Shown here one piece after another: positions 1 to 8,386 of a DNA stretch of 64,000 bases. This DNA is from Verrucomicrobiales bacterium (GTDB taxonomy: Bacteria > Verrucomicrobiota > Verrucomicrobiia > Verrucomicrobiales > DEV007): positions 124,375 to 188,374 of the forward strand of contig JARGPJ010000006.1 in assembly GCA_029212615.1 (NCBI GenBank). Reading direction: 5' to 3'. The notes beneath the pieces are model-generated. The model made no database searches. It was not told the DNA's origin and was given only the letters and a program-made list of their open reading frames with translations. Position numbers and translations under genes: made by a program. The stretch's first letter is position 1, and each line of letters opens with the position of its first letter.

Positions 1-241
1 ACTTGGTGTGGATCTTTTCTCGAAGTTCAAAAACATCGCGATCCTGAATGTGACGGCGATCCTGTCGAAGGTGCACAGTGATTGAATCAGCTCCTGCCGC
101 TTCAGATTCATGGGCCGCCGCGACCAGGGAAGGCTCGGCGTTGTGTGCATCAGGCATCAGTGCATAGCGAGCCTGACGCAGCGTTGCAACATGATCAATA
201 TTTACTCCCAACTTCAGGGAGGAATCCAGGGGTTCACTCAT
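1..241 (-). CDS. pdxJ: Pyridoxine 5'-phosphate synthase PdxJ, N-terminal part (cut by window edge)
   Basis: Reading the minus strand from ATG at 241 gives 80 codons open to the window edge. The translation contains [16 protein letters not shown], then [21 protein letters not shown], which is the characteristic N-terminal signature of PdxJ. The enzyme condenses 1-deoxy-D-xylulose 5-phosphate with 3-amino-2-oxopropyl phosphate to form pyridoxine 5'-phosphate in the cytosolic DXP-dependent vitamin B6 pathway. Asn and His of the NIDH motif and the HLRxDRRH segment are active-site elements in the family. The rest of the gene lies to the left of the window. A terminator for the upstream minus-strand gene at about 276-307 separates it from its neighbour, so it probably has its own promoter. 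Confidence 0.93.
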   Translation of the reverse strand, partial: MSEPLDSSLKLGVNIDHVATLRQARYALMPDAHNAEPSLVAAAHESEAAGADSITVHLRQDRRHIQDRDVFELREKIHTK

Positions 242-275
242 TTCGATAGTCTACGCTGGAGACTCTCTCTAAAAA

Positions 276-307
276 ACAAAAAAGCGGCTCCCGCTACGGG
301 CGCCGCT
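276..307 (-). terminator. Rho-independent terminator after the YkuD gene
   Basis: On the minus strand an AGCGGC ... GCCGCT stem (plus strand 302-307 and 283-288) encloses an inner CCCG/CGGG stem with a 3-nt loop, and is followed immediately by TTTTTT. It lies about 30 bp beyond the stop codon of the L,D-transpeptidase gene and before pdxJ. Confidence 0.85.
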
Positions 308-337
308 CTTCGATAGAACAGTTCGCTCCGAATCCAA

Positions 338-1612
338 TCAGTGCTTAATCGTCACGGAAGTGCCAACACCCACCTTGGAATAGATCAAAGGCTGAATCGC
401 ACTGGGAACACGGATACAGCCATGACTCGCCGGATAATTCGGGACGTAGCCGATGTGCATTCCAATACCGCCATTGATTCGCATCCAATAAGGCATTTCT
501 GCACCGACAAAACTTGAACCACCTGAGGGGCGATTACGGCTGTCTCCGCTGCTGCGAACCGTCGAACCGGATGAAGACATCCACGTTCCGTAAAGCGTCG
601 AACGCTTATGAACGAGCTTTTCCTTGATCCTGAATGTTCCGGCCGGAGTGGAATGGCCCGACTTCCCTGAAGACACCGCCGTATCAATCACAAGTTGCCG
701 ACCACCTGCTCCGGTCTTGTAGACCCGTGCCCGCTGCTCACTGAGGTCGACCTCGATCTTCGCATTTGAAGGGCTGAGCGAACTCAGCAAACGCTGATTG
801 ACAAAAATATCGTGTCCGTCGCTCTTGTATTGACTTGGTGTTCCCACTGCAAGTCGTGAGAAAAATCCACCTCCTGAAGTGCGCTCGGCAACGGCTTCCA
901 CTTCACGCTCATTGCTGCGACTACGGGCCGCCAGCTTCCTCGCAGCGCGCTCCTCCTCAGCTTTCTTCTTCGCCGCCAGCTTTGCCTCCTCATGCTTCTT
1001 CGCTTCAGCAGCTTTCTCAGCGAGCATTTTTTCACGATCCTTTTTCGCCGCGAGTTCAGCCTTTTTCTTCGCCGCAAGTTCCTTCGCTCTCTCTTTGTCG
1101 GCCTCAGCTTTCGCTTTCTCACGTTCTTCACGGGCTGCTGCCATTCTTTCAGCAAAACTCGGTCCCGCCTCTTTAGCTTCCTTCTCCTCAGCCTTCTTCT
1201 TCGCGGCTAATTCCTTCGCTTTCTTTTCGGCGGCCTCTGCTTTTGCTTTCTCACGCTCTTCGCGTGCCGCTGCCATTCTCTCGGCAAAACTCGGTCCCGC
1301 CTCTTTGGCGGCCTTCTCTTCAGCCTTCTTCTTCGCAGCAAGATCTTTCGCTTTCTTTTCAGCTGCCTCAGCCTTCGCTTTTTCACGCTCTTCGCGAGCG
1401 GATTTCATTTTTTCAGCCCAGGACTGTTCCTCCCCCGTGCTGACTGTGGAAGTCTTCTTTTTCGTCGCGCTGCCTGATCCGTTGCCGGCGGCGAATAACG
1501 CGGCGTCCTGATCAACGGTGCAGGAGGAAAAAAGGAGCGCCGTTGCGAACACAAGGGCGATTGAGGAAACGACGCGGGAGAATGCGAAACTCATGAAAAT
1601 GAAGTGGTTCAT
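338..1612 (-). CDS. YkuD-family L,D-transpeptidase lipoprotein with long Ala/Lys/Glu repeat helix
   Basis: The 424-residue product starts with a hydrophobic signal (about residues 8-30) ending FSSC, a plausible lipobox with Cys31. Residues 64-190 are a highly charged, helix-forming Ala/Lys/Glu region made of a 44-residue repeat. The C-terminal YkuD domain (about 284-424) carries HIG (His386) and SHGCIR (His397, Cys399), the catalytic motif of L,D-transpeptidases, which make 3-3 peptidoglycan cross-links or attach proteins to peptidoglycan. I infer an outer- or inner-membrane lipoprotein whose helical stalk reaches the wall. The motif GGGFFSR at 248-254 recurs in the SH3-domain protein at 4284-5879. 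ATG at 1612 is used; ATG at 1594 is also possible, and neither has a strong ribosome-binding site. It is the last gene of a four-gene minus-strand run. Confidence 0.9.
   Translation of the reverse strand: MNHFIFMSFAFSRVVSSIALVFATALLFSSCTVDQDAALFAAGNGSGSATKKKTSTVSTGEEQSWAEKMKSAREEREKAKAEAAEKKAKDLAAKKKAEEKAAKEAGPSFAERMAAAREEREKAKAEAAEKKAKELAAKKKAEEKEAKEAGPSFAERMAAAREEREKAKAEADKERAKELAAKKKAELAAKKDREKMLAEKAAEAKKHEEAKLAAKKKAEEERAARKLAARSRSNEREVEAVAERTSGGGFFSRLAVGTPSQYKSDGHDIFVNQRLLSSLSPSNAKIEVDLSEQRARVYKTGAGGRQLVIDTAVSSGKSGHSTPAGTFRIKEKLVHKRSTLYGTWMSSSGSTVRSSGDSRNRPSGGSSFVGAEMPYWMRINGGIGMHIGYVPNYPASHGCIRVPSAIQPLIYSKVGVGTSVTIKH
1043..1423 (-). repeat. Tandem 132-bp (44-residue) in-frame repeat, about three copies
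   Basis: Inside the YkuD gene, residues 64-107, 108-151 and 152-190 align as SWAEKMKSAREEREKAKAEA..., SFAERMAAAREEREKAKAEA... and SFAERMAAAREEREKAKAEA.... The third copy diverges after about 30 residues. The unit is rich in Lys, Glu and Ala and should form a long charged helix or coiled coil. Copy-number variation between strains would change stalk length. Confidence 0.88.
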
Positions 1613-1785
1613 AGAGAGTCCCAGCTTTTAACCCCTAGTCAATCGCCATATCAGATTTTTTTCTAAGAATCACGCCATCAGATCGTGTCTCACGTTTTTG
1701 GCGTAAAACCCTGTTAAATCCTGGCCCTGAAGAAGTTGGACGCGGACTTGAATGACTCCTGCAAAATGCCACCTGAAAAGGAAAA

Positions 1786-3717
1786 TCAGAATGCCGCCTC
1801 GCCCGTCTCAAGAGCAGATAAATCCTGATCATCGATCCCGCCTTCGGGCAGAATTTCATCGATGACCCGCTGAATCCCCTCCGTCGCAAATTCACTCTGG
1901 GGATATATCTGACGCGCCGAAAGAAACCACGTTAAACTGGAACCGAACTGCTTTCGGTTTTCAAGATTCTCTGCATTTTTCAACGCCTTCACAAAAGTCG
2001 CCACATCCGTCGCCAGATCAGACCGCCTCGAACTGAGGATGACATCATCCGGAAACCGCTGGAAAGTCCGTTCAACGATCTCCCACGCCGCGTGAGCATT
2101 TCCGGCCTTACTGAGCGTCTCCGCCTGCTTCATCACCGTCTCGATTTCCTGAATATTCCCCACGATCTGGTTTAAAGCCTCCTGCCGTTCAGTGTCATCC
2201 ACCGTTGCCGCGATGAACCGGGCCTTGTTATCAAAGATCTGCCGGAAACTCTGCGTTCCAAGCAGACGGTCAAACTCCAGCTTGGCCTGCTGCTGAACAT
2301 CTGCCGAGTCAGCAATGAGATTAAACTGCTCCTTCAGCATTGGATTTGACGGCCAGATCTGCGCTGCAGCCGTGATATTCTCCTGATACCCTTCCTCGTC
2401 GCCCTGAAGCGCTGCGTTCTTTGCCGTCCGAATCCGCATATTACTGCTGAGGCGGGCCGCTTCGATGGCTGCGGTTGGCTTTGAATAGTCAAAGTCGCGC
2501 GCCTGTGCCTTCATATTTCCGACCAGCTCTTCGGCGAGCGTGTAATCCTTCACTTCAATGGCATTCACGAGCTGAAAGGAATTCCGGGCGTAACCAAGGA
2601 TCTCGCGCTTATTTTCCCGGGTGACACTTTGCACTGCCGGCAGGTGCTCTCCGGTCACAAAAGCCTGCTGCAACTGCCGCATCGCTCCGTCAATCTCACC
2701 CTGATTGAGCAGGAAGTGAAAGGACTCAATCTGTTGATTCACATCGCGAATCGCTTCGTTGGAAAACGTGTCCAGGGTCGTGATTGTGGGATTAAATCCA
2801 ATCGTCTTACTGAAGGTCTGCTCAACTTCTGACCCTTCTTCAAACTCGAGTCTTCCCGCCCCATCCTGAAAGAACTCCGTGTAAAAACGAGCCGCCATGA
2901 TGACGTGCTCAAAACGGCGTTGGACAAAAAACTGCACGACGAGAGCCTGAAATTCGATCTTCGCCTCAATTTCGGAAAGTTCCATCTTGGCACGGTTTGC
3001 AACCCGTTCTGCTTCGACTTCTGCAATTCGCTGCACGTAGCGGGATATGTGGCCGGAGTCGCCAATCTCAGGCGTCTCAGTCTGCTCGGGATCATCTTCC
3101 AGCTTTCTCTCTTTTCGCGTATTCGAAGGCTGTGTCCAGGTGTCAAATTTCCAATCGAGCTGATGCCGCTCTTTATCGAGTTGGCGATTCAATTCCTGCA
3201 ACTGTCCCGCGCTTCGCTGAGCGAGGTAAACCCGGTAAACGGCATTGGCGAGCGAATCGCAAAGCCGCGCATCCTGAGGAAACTGAGAGGTAAACTGGAG
3301 TTTGGCGACGGCTTTTGGAAATTTCGCCCCGTCACGATTATGCGGCGAAAGGGTATCAATGATGGACTGCAAGGCCTCGCGATAGGCGAGATCCTGCTCC
3401 CCTGTCGCTGCTTCAGAGTTTAAGTATTTTTCGAACCGGGCCCGGAAGACCCGGTTGTCATTCACATTGAAGCTTTTCCCGTCGAAAGCGAAAACGTCTG
3501 TCGTCGGATCAAAGTAGGGAATGTCATTCCCGACCATTTGTTGATTTCCCTGCTGGCCGCCCGAAGAGCCGCCCTGATTGATCACCGTGGTTGAGCCGTT
3601 CCCCTGACTGCCTCCGCCGCCGGGCGACGAACCGGAAGTCGGCGGTGAATATACCTGAGCGTAAGCCGGAATGATTCCGCAAACGCCGATCAAAAGAAAA
3701 AATAGGGGGGGCTTCAT
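1786..3717 (-). CDS. Large secreted protein of unknown function, helical/TPR-like
   Basis: This 643-residue protein has a clear Sec signal peptide ending AYA-Q at about residue 21, then a Gly/Ser/Gln-rich linker (about 22-60) and a segment around DIPYFDPTTDVFAFDGKSF. The remainder (about 75-620) is predominantly helical and charged. It includes a region about 170-270 rich in Glu/Arg and a C-terminal part with helix pairs such as KAGNAHAAWEIVERTFQRFPDD that resemble tetratricopeptide units. I do not recognise a named family. It follows the small membrane protein gene by 18 bp and precedes the YkuD gene by about 170 bp, so a role in the envelope together with these genes is likely. The ATG at 3717 starts directly before the hydrophobic segment, which supports that start. 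Confidence 0.75.
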   Translation of the reverse strand: MKPPLFFLLIGVCGIIPAYAQVYSPPTSGSSPGGGGSQGNGSTTVINQGGSSGGQQGNQQMVGNDIPYFDPTTDVFAFDGKSFNVNDNRVFRARFEKYLNSEAATGEQDLAYREALQSIIDTLSPHNRDGAKFPKAVAKLQFTSQFPQDARLCDSLANAVYRVYLAQRSAGQLQELNRQLDKERHQLDWKFDTWTQPSNTRKERKLEDDPEQTETPEIGDSGHISRYVQRIAEVEAERVANRAKMELSEIEAKIEFQALVVQFFVQRRFEHVIMAARFYTEFFQDGAGRLEFEEGSEVEQTFSKTIGFNPTITTLDTFSNEAIRDVNQQIESFHFLLNQGEIDGAMRQLQQAFVTGEHLPAVQSVTRENKREILGYARNSFQLVNAIEVKDYTLAEELVGNMKAQARDFDYSKPTAAIEAARLSSNMRIRTAKNAALQGDEEGYQENITAAAQIWPSNPMLKEQFNLIADSADVQQQAKLEFDRLLGTQSFRQIFDNKARFIAATVDDTERQEALNQIVGNIQEIETVMKQAETLSKAGNAHAAWEIVERTFQRFPDDVILSSRRSDLATDVATFVKALKNAENLENRKQFGSSLTWFLSARQIYPQSEFATEGIQRVIDEILPEGGIDDQDLSALETGEAAF

Positions 3718-3735
3718 GAAAAGAAATGGAACAGG

Positions 3736-4173
3736 TCACTGATCAATCGATTCGGCAACAAGCGTACCGTCACGGTCAACGCGCACCACAAGGTCGAGTT
3801 CCGACCCACGTTCGATATTAATATTGCTGAAATCTTCAGGAACAAGAATCGGAACCGGTATGGACATCGTCGCATCATTCGCTTCAAAACTGATGAGGCG
3901 GCCGCGGTCCGGGGTCCAGCGCAGGGTCTCCTCCACTTTGCCTTCGACGCGATAGACATTTCCGCGAAGACTGTTCCCGTTGTCACGGTAAGTCATCAGA
4001 TTCAGGGCGGAAGCATTGCCCTGATAAGAGGCTTTACTCCCCTCGCCGCCACCGAACATGTCACCTGCGATCAGGCGAAAGAGCAGCGCTGCCACCACTA
4101 TAAATCCGAGAATGGCAGCCGCTATTCCGGCAATCATTCCTACGTTGGCTCCTGAACTCGCTCTTCTCGGCAT
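3736..4173 (-). CDS. Small single-pass membrane protein, unknown function
   Basis: The 145-residue product has a basic N terminus (MPRRAS), one transmembrane helix (about residues 12-35, IAGIAAAILGFIVVAALLF) and a soluble, beta-rich C-terminal domain of about 100 residues. The pattern LRGNVYRVEGKVEETLRW ... GSELDLVVRVDRDG suggests a small OB-fold-like or related beta barrel, but this is only inference from the strand pattern. It lies 18 bp upstream of the large secreted protein gene and about 110 bp downstream of the SH3-domain gene on the same strand, so co-transcription is likely. No recognised domain name. Confidence 0.7.
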   Translation of the reverse strand: MPRRASSGANVGMIAGIAAAILGFIVVAALLFRLIAGDMFGGGEGSKASYQGNASALNLMTYRDNGNSLRGNVYRVEGKVEETLRWTPDRGRLISFEANDATMSIPVPILVPEDFSNINIERGSELDLVVRVDRDGTLVAESIDQ

Positions 4174-4283
4174 GGTATTGTGTAAACTCTTACCAAAAGC
4201 CTAGCACAATGAGTTTTCCAGAGGGAGAAAAAAGAACGCCCCCGTCGAGTTTATCAGACGGCTCTATCTAACAGGGCCGAAAT

Positions 4284-5879
4284 TCAGTTCGACGCAGCGA
4301 ACTGACCACCGACTTCACCGGCGGAGGCCGCACGCAAAAACTTATTCTGAACAATACCTGATGCTCCGCCGGGCACCTGAATTGATGCCCATTGCTCGCC
4401 CGGCTTGGTCATCTGGACAACTGTTCCCGCGGAAAGGGCTCTCACCTCAGACTGAAGTTGATCCTCACCATAGACCATGAACTGAGCGGTATCGGTAACC
4501 ACATAGTAACTGTTACCTGAGCTGTTGACGGTCGTCAGCGTCGGCACCGAAGCCGCCGATGAGCCTCCGCCCTGGCTCATACCGGGAATCGACAGATTAG
4601 GCTTCGAGATAGAAGCCAAACTGGGCTTGGGAATGGAAAACCCCGGGCGCTTCTTTTCGACCGACTCTCCGGGGAGGTCGATGCTGCCCGTTGAGCTCGG
4701 AACTGCCATACTCTCCTCGACCACGTCGTCAGCCGTATAACCGCCACCCAGCGATCCGCCGGTAGGAGCTTGCGCCACAGAACCGGCCGGAAAGAGGCTG
4801 GCATCGATCGCCGGACCGGCAGGGGCCTTCTTTTTCCCGAATCCGAAAAAACCACCACCACCGGAATTTCCCGGCGTGGAACTGTCCGACTTAAACTTGG
4901 AGAAAAAGCCCGGCTTGTCGCTGCTCTCGTCAGGCAGACTTGTCGGAGCGGCGGCAAAAACAGGAGCACTGTTTGAAGAGCTTGCCGCGGGGGAAGAGTC
5001 TGCCGTTTGATTCACGGGAGAACTTCCATCAACCAACTCAGCACCGGAAATTCTGGGAACCACTCCCGGAGTCGTCACGACGGCAGGTTGAGATTGCGGA
5101 GGGGCAGAAGCCGCACTTGAAGCAACAAACTGCGGCTCTGCATTACCGGGATTAACAGGCTCATTATCTTTCTTGCCCCCGATCATCGGCACCTTGATTT
5201 TACTGAAGAATCCCCCGCCGGAACTTTCAGCGGCGGGAAGAGAGGAAGAGGAGGAAGCCGCCGTGGGCTCGACAAAAGTGGAGGCACTGGGCTCAGCCAT
5301 ACGTTGAAAGGGACTCGTCAGGACAGCACCCGCTGATTTAAGTGGATTGAAGCCCTTCTTCGGCTGCTCCGAAACGCCGCGTTCCATATTCCGGCGCTCC
5401 TCTTCAATCAGCGAAGAGAGAAATGGATCCGGAACATTTCTTTCCACCCGGACATTACCGTTTGTCGTGTTCCAGGCGGACATGTCAGCATTGGAGACCT
5501 TATTCACCTGAGTCTGGTTATTGGCTCGCTCCCACTTGAGGCGCTCCTGCATGCTCCGCTTGATCGCCTTGATTTCCCGGGCCGACTCCAGCGTCCGCTC
5601 ACGACTCTGATTCTCGAGCGTCTCATCAACACTCCGCGCCATACTCGCAGCGACTGCATTCCCCTGAGCTGACTGTGCCTCTGTGCGAACCCGCATCATC
5701 TCAATTTGCTGGGCACTGAGCCCGTTGGGCATGCCACTTGTCATGCCCGCCGCTGCGCTCGGAGCCGTGGGATAAGTCACCACCGAATCCTGCGCCGTCA
5801 GATCACAGACACAAATAATCGAGACCATGCTCAGGCCAAGGAACACGTTCCAATGTGGGATGCGGGATTTACAAATCAT
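4284..5879 (-). CDS. Secreted Ser/Pro/Gly-rich protein with C-terminal SH3-like domain
   Basis: Starting at ATG 5879, just before a basic-hydrophobic signal segment (MICKSRIPHWNVFLG...), the product is 531 residues. An upstream in-frame extension to 5975 lacks signal-peptide character and was not used. After the signal there is a charged helical region (about 65-125), a long low-complexity region rich in Ser, Ala, Pro and Gly (about 185-450), and a C-terminal SH3-like domain (about 451-519; YYVVTDTAQFMVYGEDQL ... WASIQVPGGASGIVQNKFL) of the type that binds cell-wall peptides. The low-complexity region holds repeated patches GGGFFSKIK, PGFFSKFK and GGGGFFGFGKKK. GGGFFSR also occurs in the YkuD lipoprotein downstream. 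First gene of the minus-strand envelope run; exact role unknown. Confidence 0.75.
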   Translation of the reverse strand: MICKSRIPHWNVFLGLSMVSIICVCDLTAQDSVVTYPTAPSAAAGMTSGMPNGLSAQQIEMMRVRTEAQSAQGNAVAASMARSVDETLENQSRERTLESAREIKAIKRSMQERLKWERANNQTQVNKVSNADMSAWNTTNGNVRVERNVPDPFLSSLIEEERRNMERGVSEQPKKGFNPLKSAGAVLTSPFQRMAEPSASTFVEPTAASSSSSLPAAESSGGGFFSKIKVPMIGGKKDNEPVNPGNAEPQFVASSAASAPPQSQPAVVTTPGVVPRISGAELVDGSSPVNQTADSSPAASSSNSAPVFAAAPTSLPDESSDKPGFFSKFKSDSSTPGNSGGGGFFGFGKKKAPAGPAIDASLFPAGSVAQAPTGGSLGGGYTADDVVEESMAVPSSTGSIDLPGESVEKKRPGFSIPKPSLASISKPNLSIPGMSQGGGSSAASVPTLTTVNSSGNSYYVVTDTAQFMVYGEDQLQSEVRALSAGTVVQMTKPGEQWASIQVPGGASGIVQNKFLRAASAGEVGGQFAASN

Positions 5880-6198
5880 GAGGCTCAATCCTGAAAAACT
5901 TTTAAAATTTACGCTGAAATACTCGATTCGTCCATGTTCAGACTGACTTTCTCTTCTGATTACTGTAATTTCCAATCAAGCTATATTAAGAAGCCTAACC
6001 AAAATTGAAGGTCAGCCGGGAAGGTGGGTCGAAGGGCGGTTTCGTTCCGCTGTAACGCATTTGCGTTTACATAACTTAGAGATTTTGATAGCCTCGATCC
6101 AGCAATTTAGGTCGAAGGCGTCCCTCTGATGGCCCTGTCTCAGAGGATGCAAGGTCGAAAAGCCAGCCCTCTCCCACCCCCAGCTCATTCCACTGAAA
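5880..6198. other. Divergent intergenic region, 319 bp, no gene seen
   Basis: This gap separates the SH3-domain gene (minus) from the TPR/STN gene (plus) and must hold both promoters. It contains A/T-rich patches around 5975-6000 and 6060-6095, but I could not assign a convincing -35/-10 pair, operator, RNA gene or terminator. Confidence 0.6.
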
Positions 6199-6816
6199 AT
6201 GAAGTTCCCCCTCATTCTTGCCACCCTCGTCGCCACCTTTTTTCTAAGTTTCACTCCCGCTGCTCAGGGGCAAACACTCCAGCAGGTCTTTGATGATGGA
6301 GTCACCCTCTACAATCAGAAGGACTACACTGCCGCACTGCAAAAGTTCGAACAAGTCCTGCGCGCCAAACCCACCTATGTCTACGCCCGGAACTACATTG
6401 GAAAATGCAAAGCAGCCATTGCAAGCGGCGCCGGTCAGAAAAATGACACCGAAGCGCAGATCGCCCGGATATTGATCCCCGAAATCAATTTAACCGACGC
6501 CCCCATTGGCGACGTCCTTCTCTATCTCTCGAGCCGGGCGGAGGAACTCACCGGTGGTAAGCTGGTTCCTAATTTCATCTATGAGGGAACCAGTGAGCAA
6601 CGTCAAAATACATTGATCTCGATTAATCTCCGAAACGTTCCCATGACCGAGGCGATCCGCTACATCGGGCAACTCAGCCGCTCTGACTTCCGCTACGAGG
6701 CACATGCGATCGTCGTGACGCCAAGAACCTCAACCATTTCCCATTCAGTGCCCACTCTGCCAACAGAAGCTCCCGGAACCGTCTTCGGCGAGCCGGTTAA
6801 ACGCGTCTTTGACTAA
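6199..6816 (+). CDS. Secreted TPR protein with secretin/TonB short N-terminal (STN)-like domain
   Basis: The 205-residue product has a Sec signal peptide (MKFPLILATLVATFFLSFTPAAQG-Q), a TPR pair (about residues 27-75, GVTLYNQKDYTAALQKFEQVL then YVYARNYIGKCKAA) and a domain at about 83-172. That domain has the pattern IPEINLTDAPIGDVLLYLSSRAEEL ... TLISINLRNVPMTEAIRYIGQLS ... YEAHAIVVTP, which matches STN-type N-domains of secretins (PilQ/GspD) and TonB receptors. No secretin beta-barrel follows, so it is a stand-alone N-domain protein. It probably acts in the periplasm as an adaptor or pilotin-like subunit of a secretion or pilus complex; that is inference. The gene is transcribed away from the envelope genes. 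Confidence 0.75.
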   Translation: MKFPLILATLVATFFLSFTPAAQGQTLQQVFDDGVTLYNQKDYTAALQKFEQVLRAKPTYVYARNYIGKCKAAIASGAGQKNDTEAQIARILIPEINLTDAPIGDVLLYLSSRAEELTGGKLVPNFIYEGTSEQRQNTLISINLRNVPMTEAIRYIGQLSRSDFRYEAHAIVVTPRTSTISHSVPTLPTEAPGTVFGEPVKRVFD

Positions 6817-6857
6817 GGTAAAAGCAGCCTTTTGTTCTTCAACACCGTCCCCTCCCT

Positions 6858-7505
6858 TTGAGCAGTCAAATCGCGGTCATCACCGGCGGCCTCGGAGATC
6901 TCGCCCGCGGCACCAAGGTAGCGCTGGAGTCGGCGGGCTACCTCGTCCATGCCCCCTCACGGCAGGAACTCGACGTCACCGACAGCGACGCCGTCGCCAC
7001 ATTTTTCGAGTCCTTCGACCGGATCGATCTACTCGTCAACAACGCCGGCATGACCCGCGACGGACTGTTTGCGCGACAGCATCCGGATGACTGGAACGAG
7101 GTGATCGATACCAACCTCAAAGGAACACATCTCTGCTCGCAGGCGGCTTCCCTCATCATGATGAGGCAACGCAACGGACACATCATTAATATAGGGTCCT
7201 ACAGCGCCGACCATCCGCCCGCCGGACAAACCGCCTACGCCGCCGCCAAGGCCGGACTGATCGGCCTGACAAAAAGTTTTGCAAGAGAACTGGGAAAACG
7301 AAACCTCAGAATCAACTGCATCCTCCCCGGTTTTCTCGAAACGAAAATGACCGCCGGTATCTCAGGGGCAGCAAAAGACGCCGCCCTCAGGAGACACCAG
7401 CTGGGACGCTTCAACTCGATCGAAGAAGCCGCCCGGTTCATCACTTTCCTCGCCTCCACTGAAAACATCTCCGGACAGATCTTTCAGTTGGATTCCCGTG
7501 TTTGA
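6858..7505 (+). CDS. SDR-family NAD(P)H-dependent oxidoreductase (FabG-like)
   Basis: A 215-residue classical short-chain dehydrogenase. It has the N-terminal cofactor motif TGGLGDLARG (from residue 9), NNAG (61-64), and the catalytic triad Ser114, Tyr127 and Lys131 in YAAAK. The C-terminal NCILPGFLETKM segment also fits the family. FabG-like proteins reduce 3-ketoacyl thioesters or other ketones in the cytosol; the true substrate cannot be read from sequence. The start is TTG at 6858, because no ATG or GTG lies between the preceding in-frame stop and the Rossmann fold. The 3' end overlaps the convergent DUF998-like gene by 22 bp. The GxxxGxG motif is slightly unusual (GGLGDLARG). Confidence 0.88.
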   Translation: MSSQIAVITGGLGDLARGTKVALESAGYLVHAPSRQELDVTDSDAVATFFESFDRIDLLVNNAGMTRDGLFARQHPDDWNEVIDTNLKGTHLCSQAASLIMMRQRNGHIINIGSYSADHPPAGQTAYAAAKAGLIGLTKSFARELGKRNLRINCILPGFLETKMTAGISGAAKDAALRRHQLGRFNSIEEAARFITFLASTENISGQIFQLDSRV

Positions 7506-8163
7506 AAAAGCGTTTCGCGACCTCTGCAACGCCAGAGAACAAACACTGCTGTCAGCCCCCATGAATAGAGGGAGAACAACACGCTCCACTCCAGGATCGC
7601 CACCCCCCAAATCGGCGGCCGTTCAACATGCTCCGGCTCCAGGATAAATTGAACCACTGATTCTTTTGGATAAATCAGAAAACTCAAGAGGCAGAAAGTG
7701 GCGAGGCACCCGACAGCGACCATCCATCGAGAAGGTCTTTGATTCCAACGCGGAAGGAAAGCGAGCAGGAACAGCAAGGCAGTTACCAGAAAAGACCAGA
7801 AAAAGACCAATGCCGCCATGAGATGCGCTTTGAGCACATCCAATGGAAACCACCCTACGGCGAGGCCGGATCCAAGCATCACGAAACCGGAGACCATCGC
7901 CGCGTATCCGATACGGGAACGGATTTCCCTTCCAAGCATCCACATCATCGGAAAATAGGTGATGCAGCAAATCATGAGGCTTCCGCTAAAGAAAGGGGCG
8001 GAGGGAGACACCTCCTTCCACCCCAGTTCGGAAATAAAATGCCTCGTGATCGAATACGGTTCTGACGAAAAGCGACGGCGCTGAGGAGTATTCCCGCCGC
8101 AAAAGTAATCCCCCCAACGATCGCCAGGAGGGCGGGTATCGTGATACGATTGGCATTCATCAT
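7484..8163 (-). pseudogene. DUF998-like integral membrane protein, interrupted by a -1 frameshift
   Basis: Two minus-strand frames must be joined to give one membrane protein. Frame A starts MMNANRITIPALLAIVGG at 8163 and encodes the first transmembrane helix. Frame B, open from before 8090 down to TGA at 7484, continues SSEPYSITRHFISELGWKEV, which resembles the conserved ISELG segment of the DUF998/FRAG1-like families, followed by four or five more transmembrane helices. The switch lies at the TTTT run (plus strand AAAA at 8068-8071). One missing T, or a -1 slip there, fuses the frames. This may be a genuine mutation, a sequencing error or, less likely, programmed frameshifting. Function unknown. 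The 3' end overlaps the SDR gene by 22 bp. Confidence 0.75.
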
Positions 8164-8340
8164 CTCAAAAAACCAACGGATGAGCCTTCCTGAACACCCG
8201 GGTTAAGAAAGCGAACCGGAACACATTTCGCTGAGATCAGAACAGAGTGACCGCGTTGGTTCAAGACCCCGGTCGCAACGCGTCTTCACGCCGTTTGCTT
8301 CCCCATCCGCCTGTTTGCTCCTGAGCCATTCCGGAAATTG

Positions 8341-8382
8341 AAAAGGCCCGGTCACTCAGCAAAGCGAGTGACCGGGCCTTTT
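8341..8382 (-). terminator. Strong rho-independent terminator downstream of tRNA-Ser
   Basis: A perfect 17-bp inverted repeat, AAAAGGCCCGGTCACTC and its complement, flanks an 8-nt loop. On the minus strand it ends in TTTT and begins 4 nt after the tRNA-Ser 3' end, so it ends that transcript. The A/T ends on both sides mean it could also act on plus-strand read-through. Confidence 0.85.
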
Positions 8383-8386
8383 CAAA

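Noticed and set aside
879..1511. Plus-strand open reading of 210 codons antisense to the YkuD gene
   Set aside because: It mirrors the repeated Lys/Glu/Ala codons on the other strand and shows no domain or start signal.
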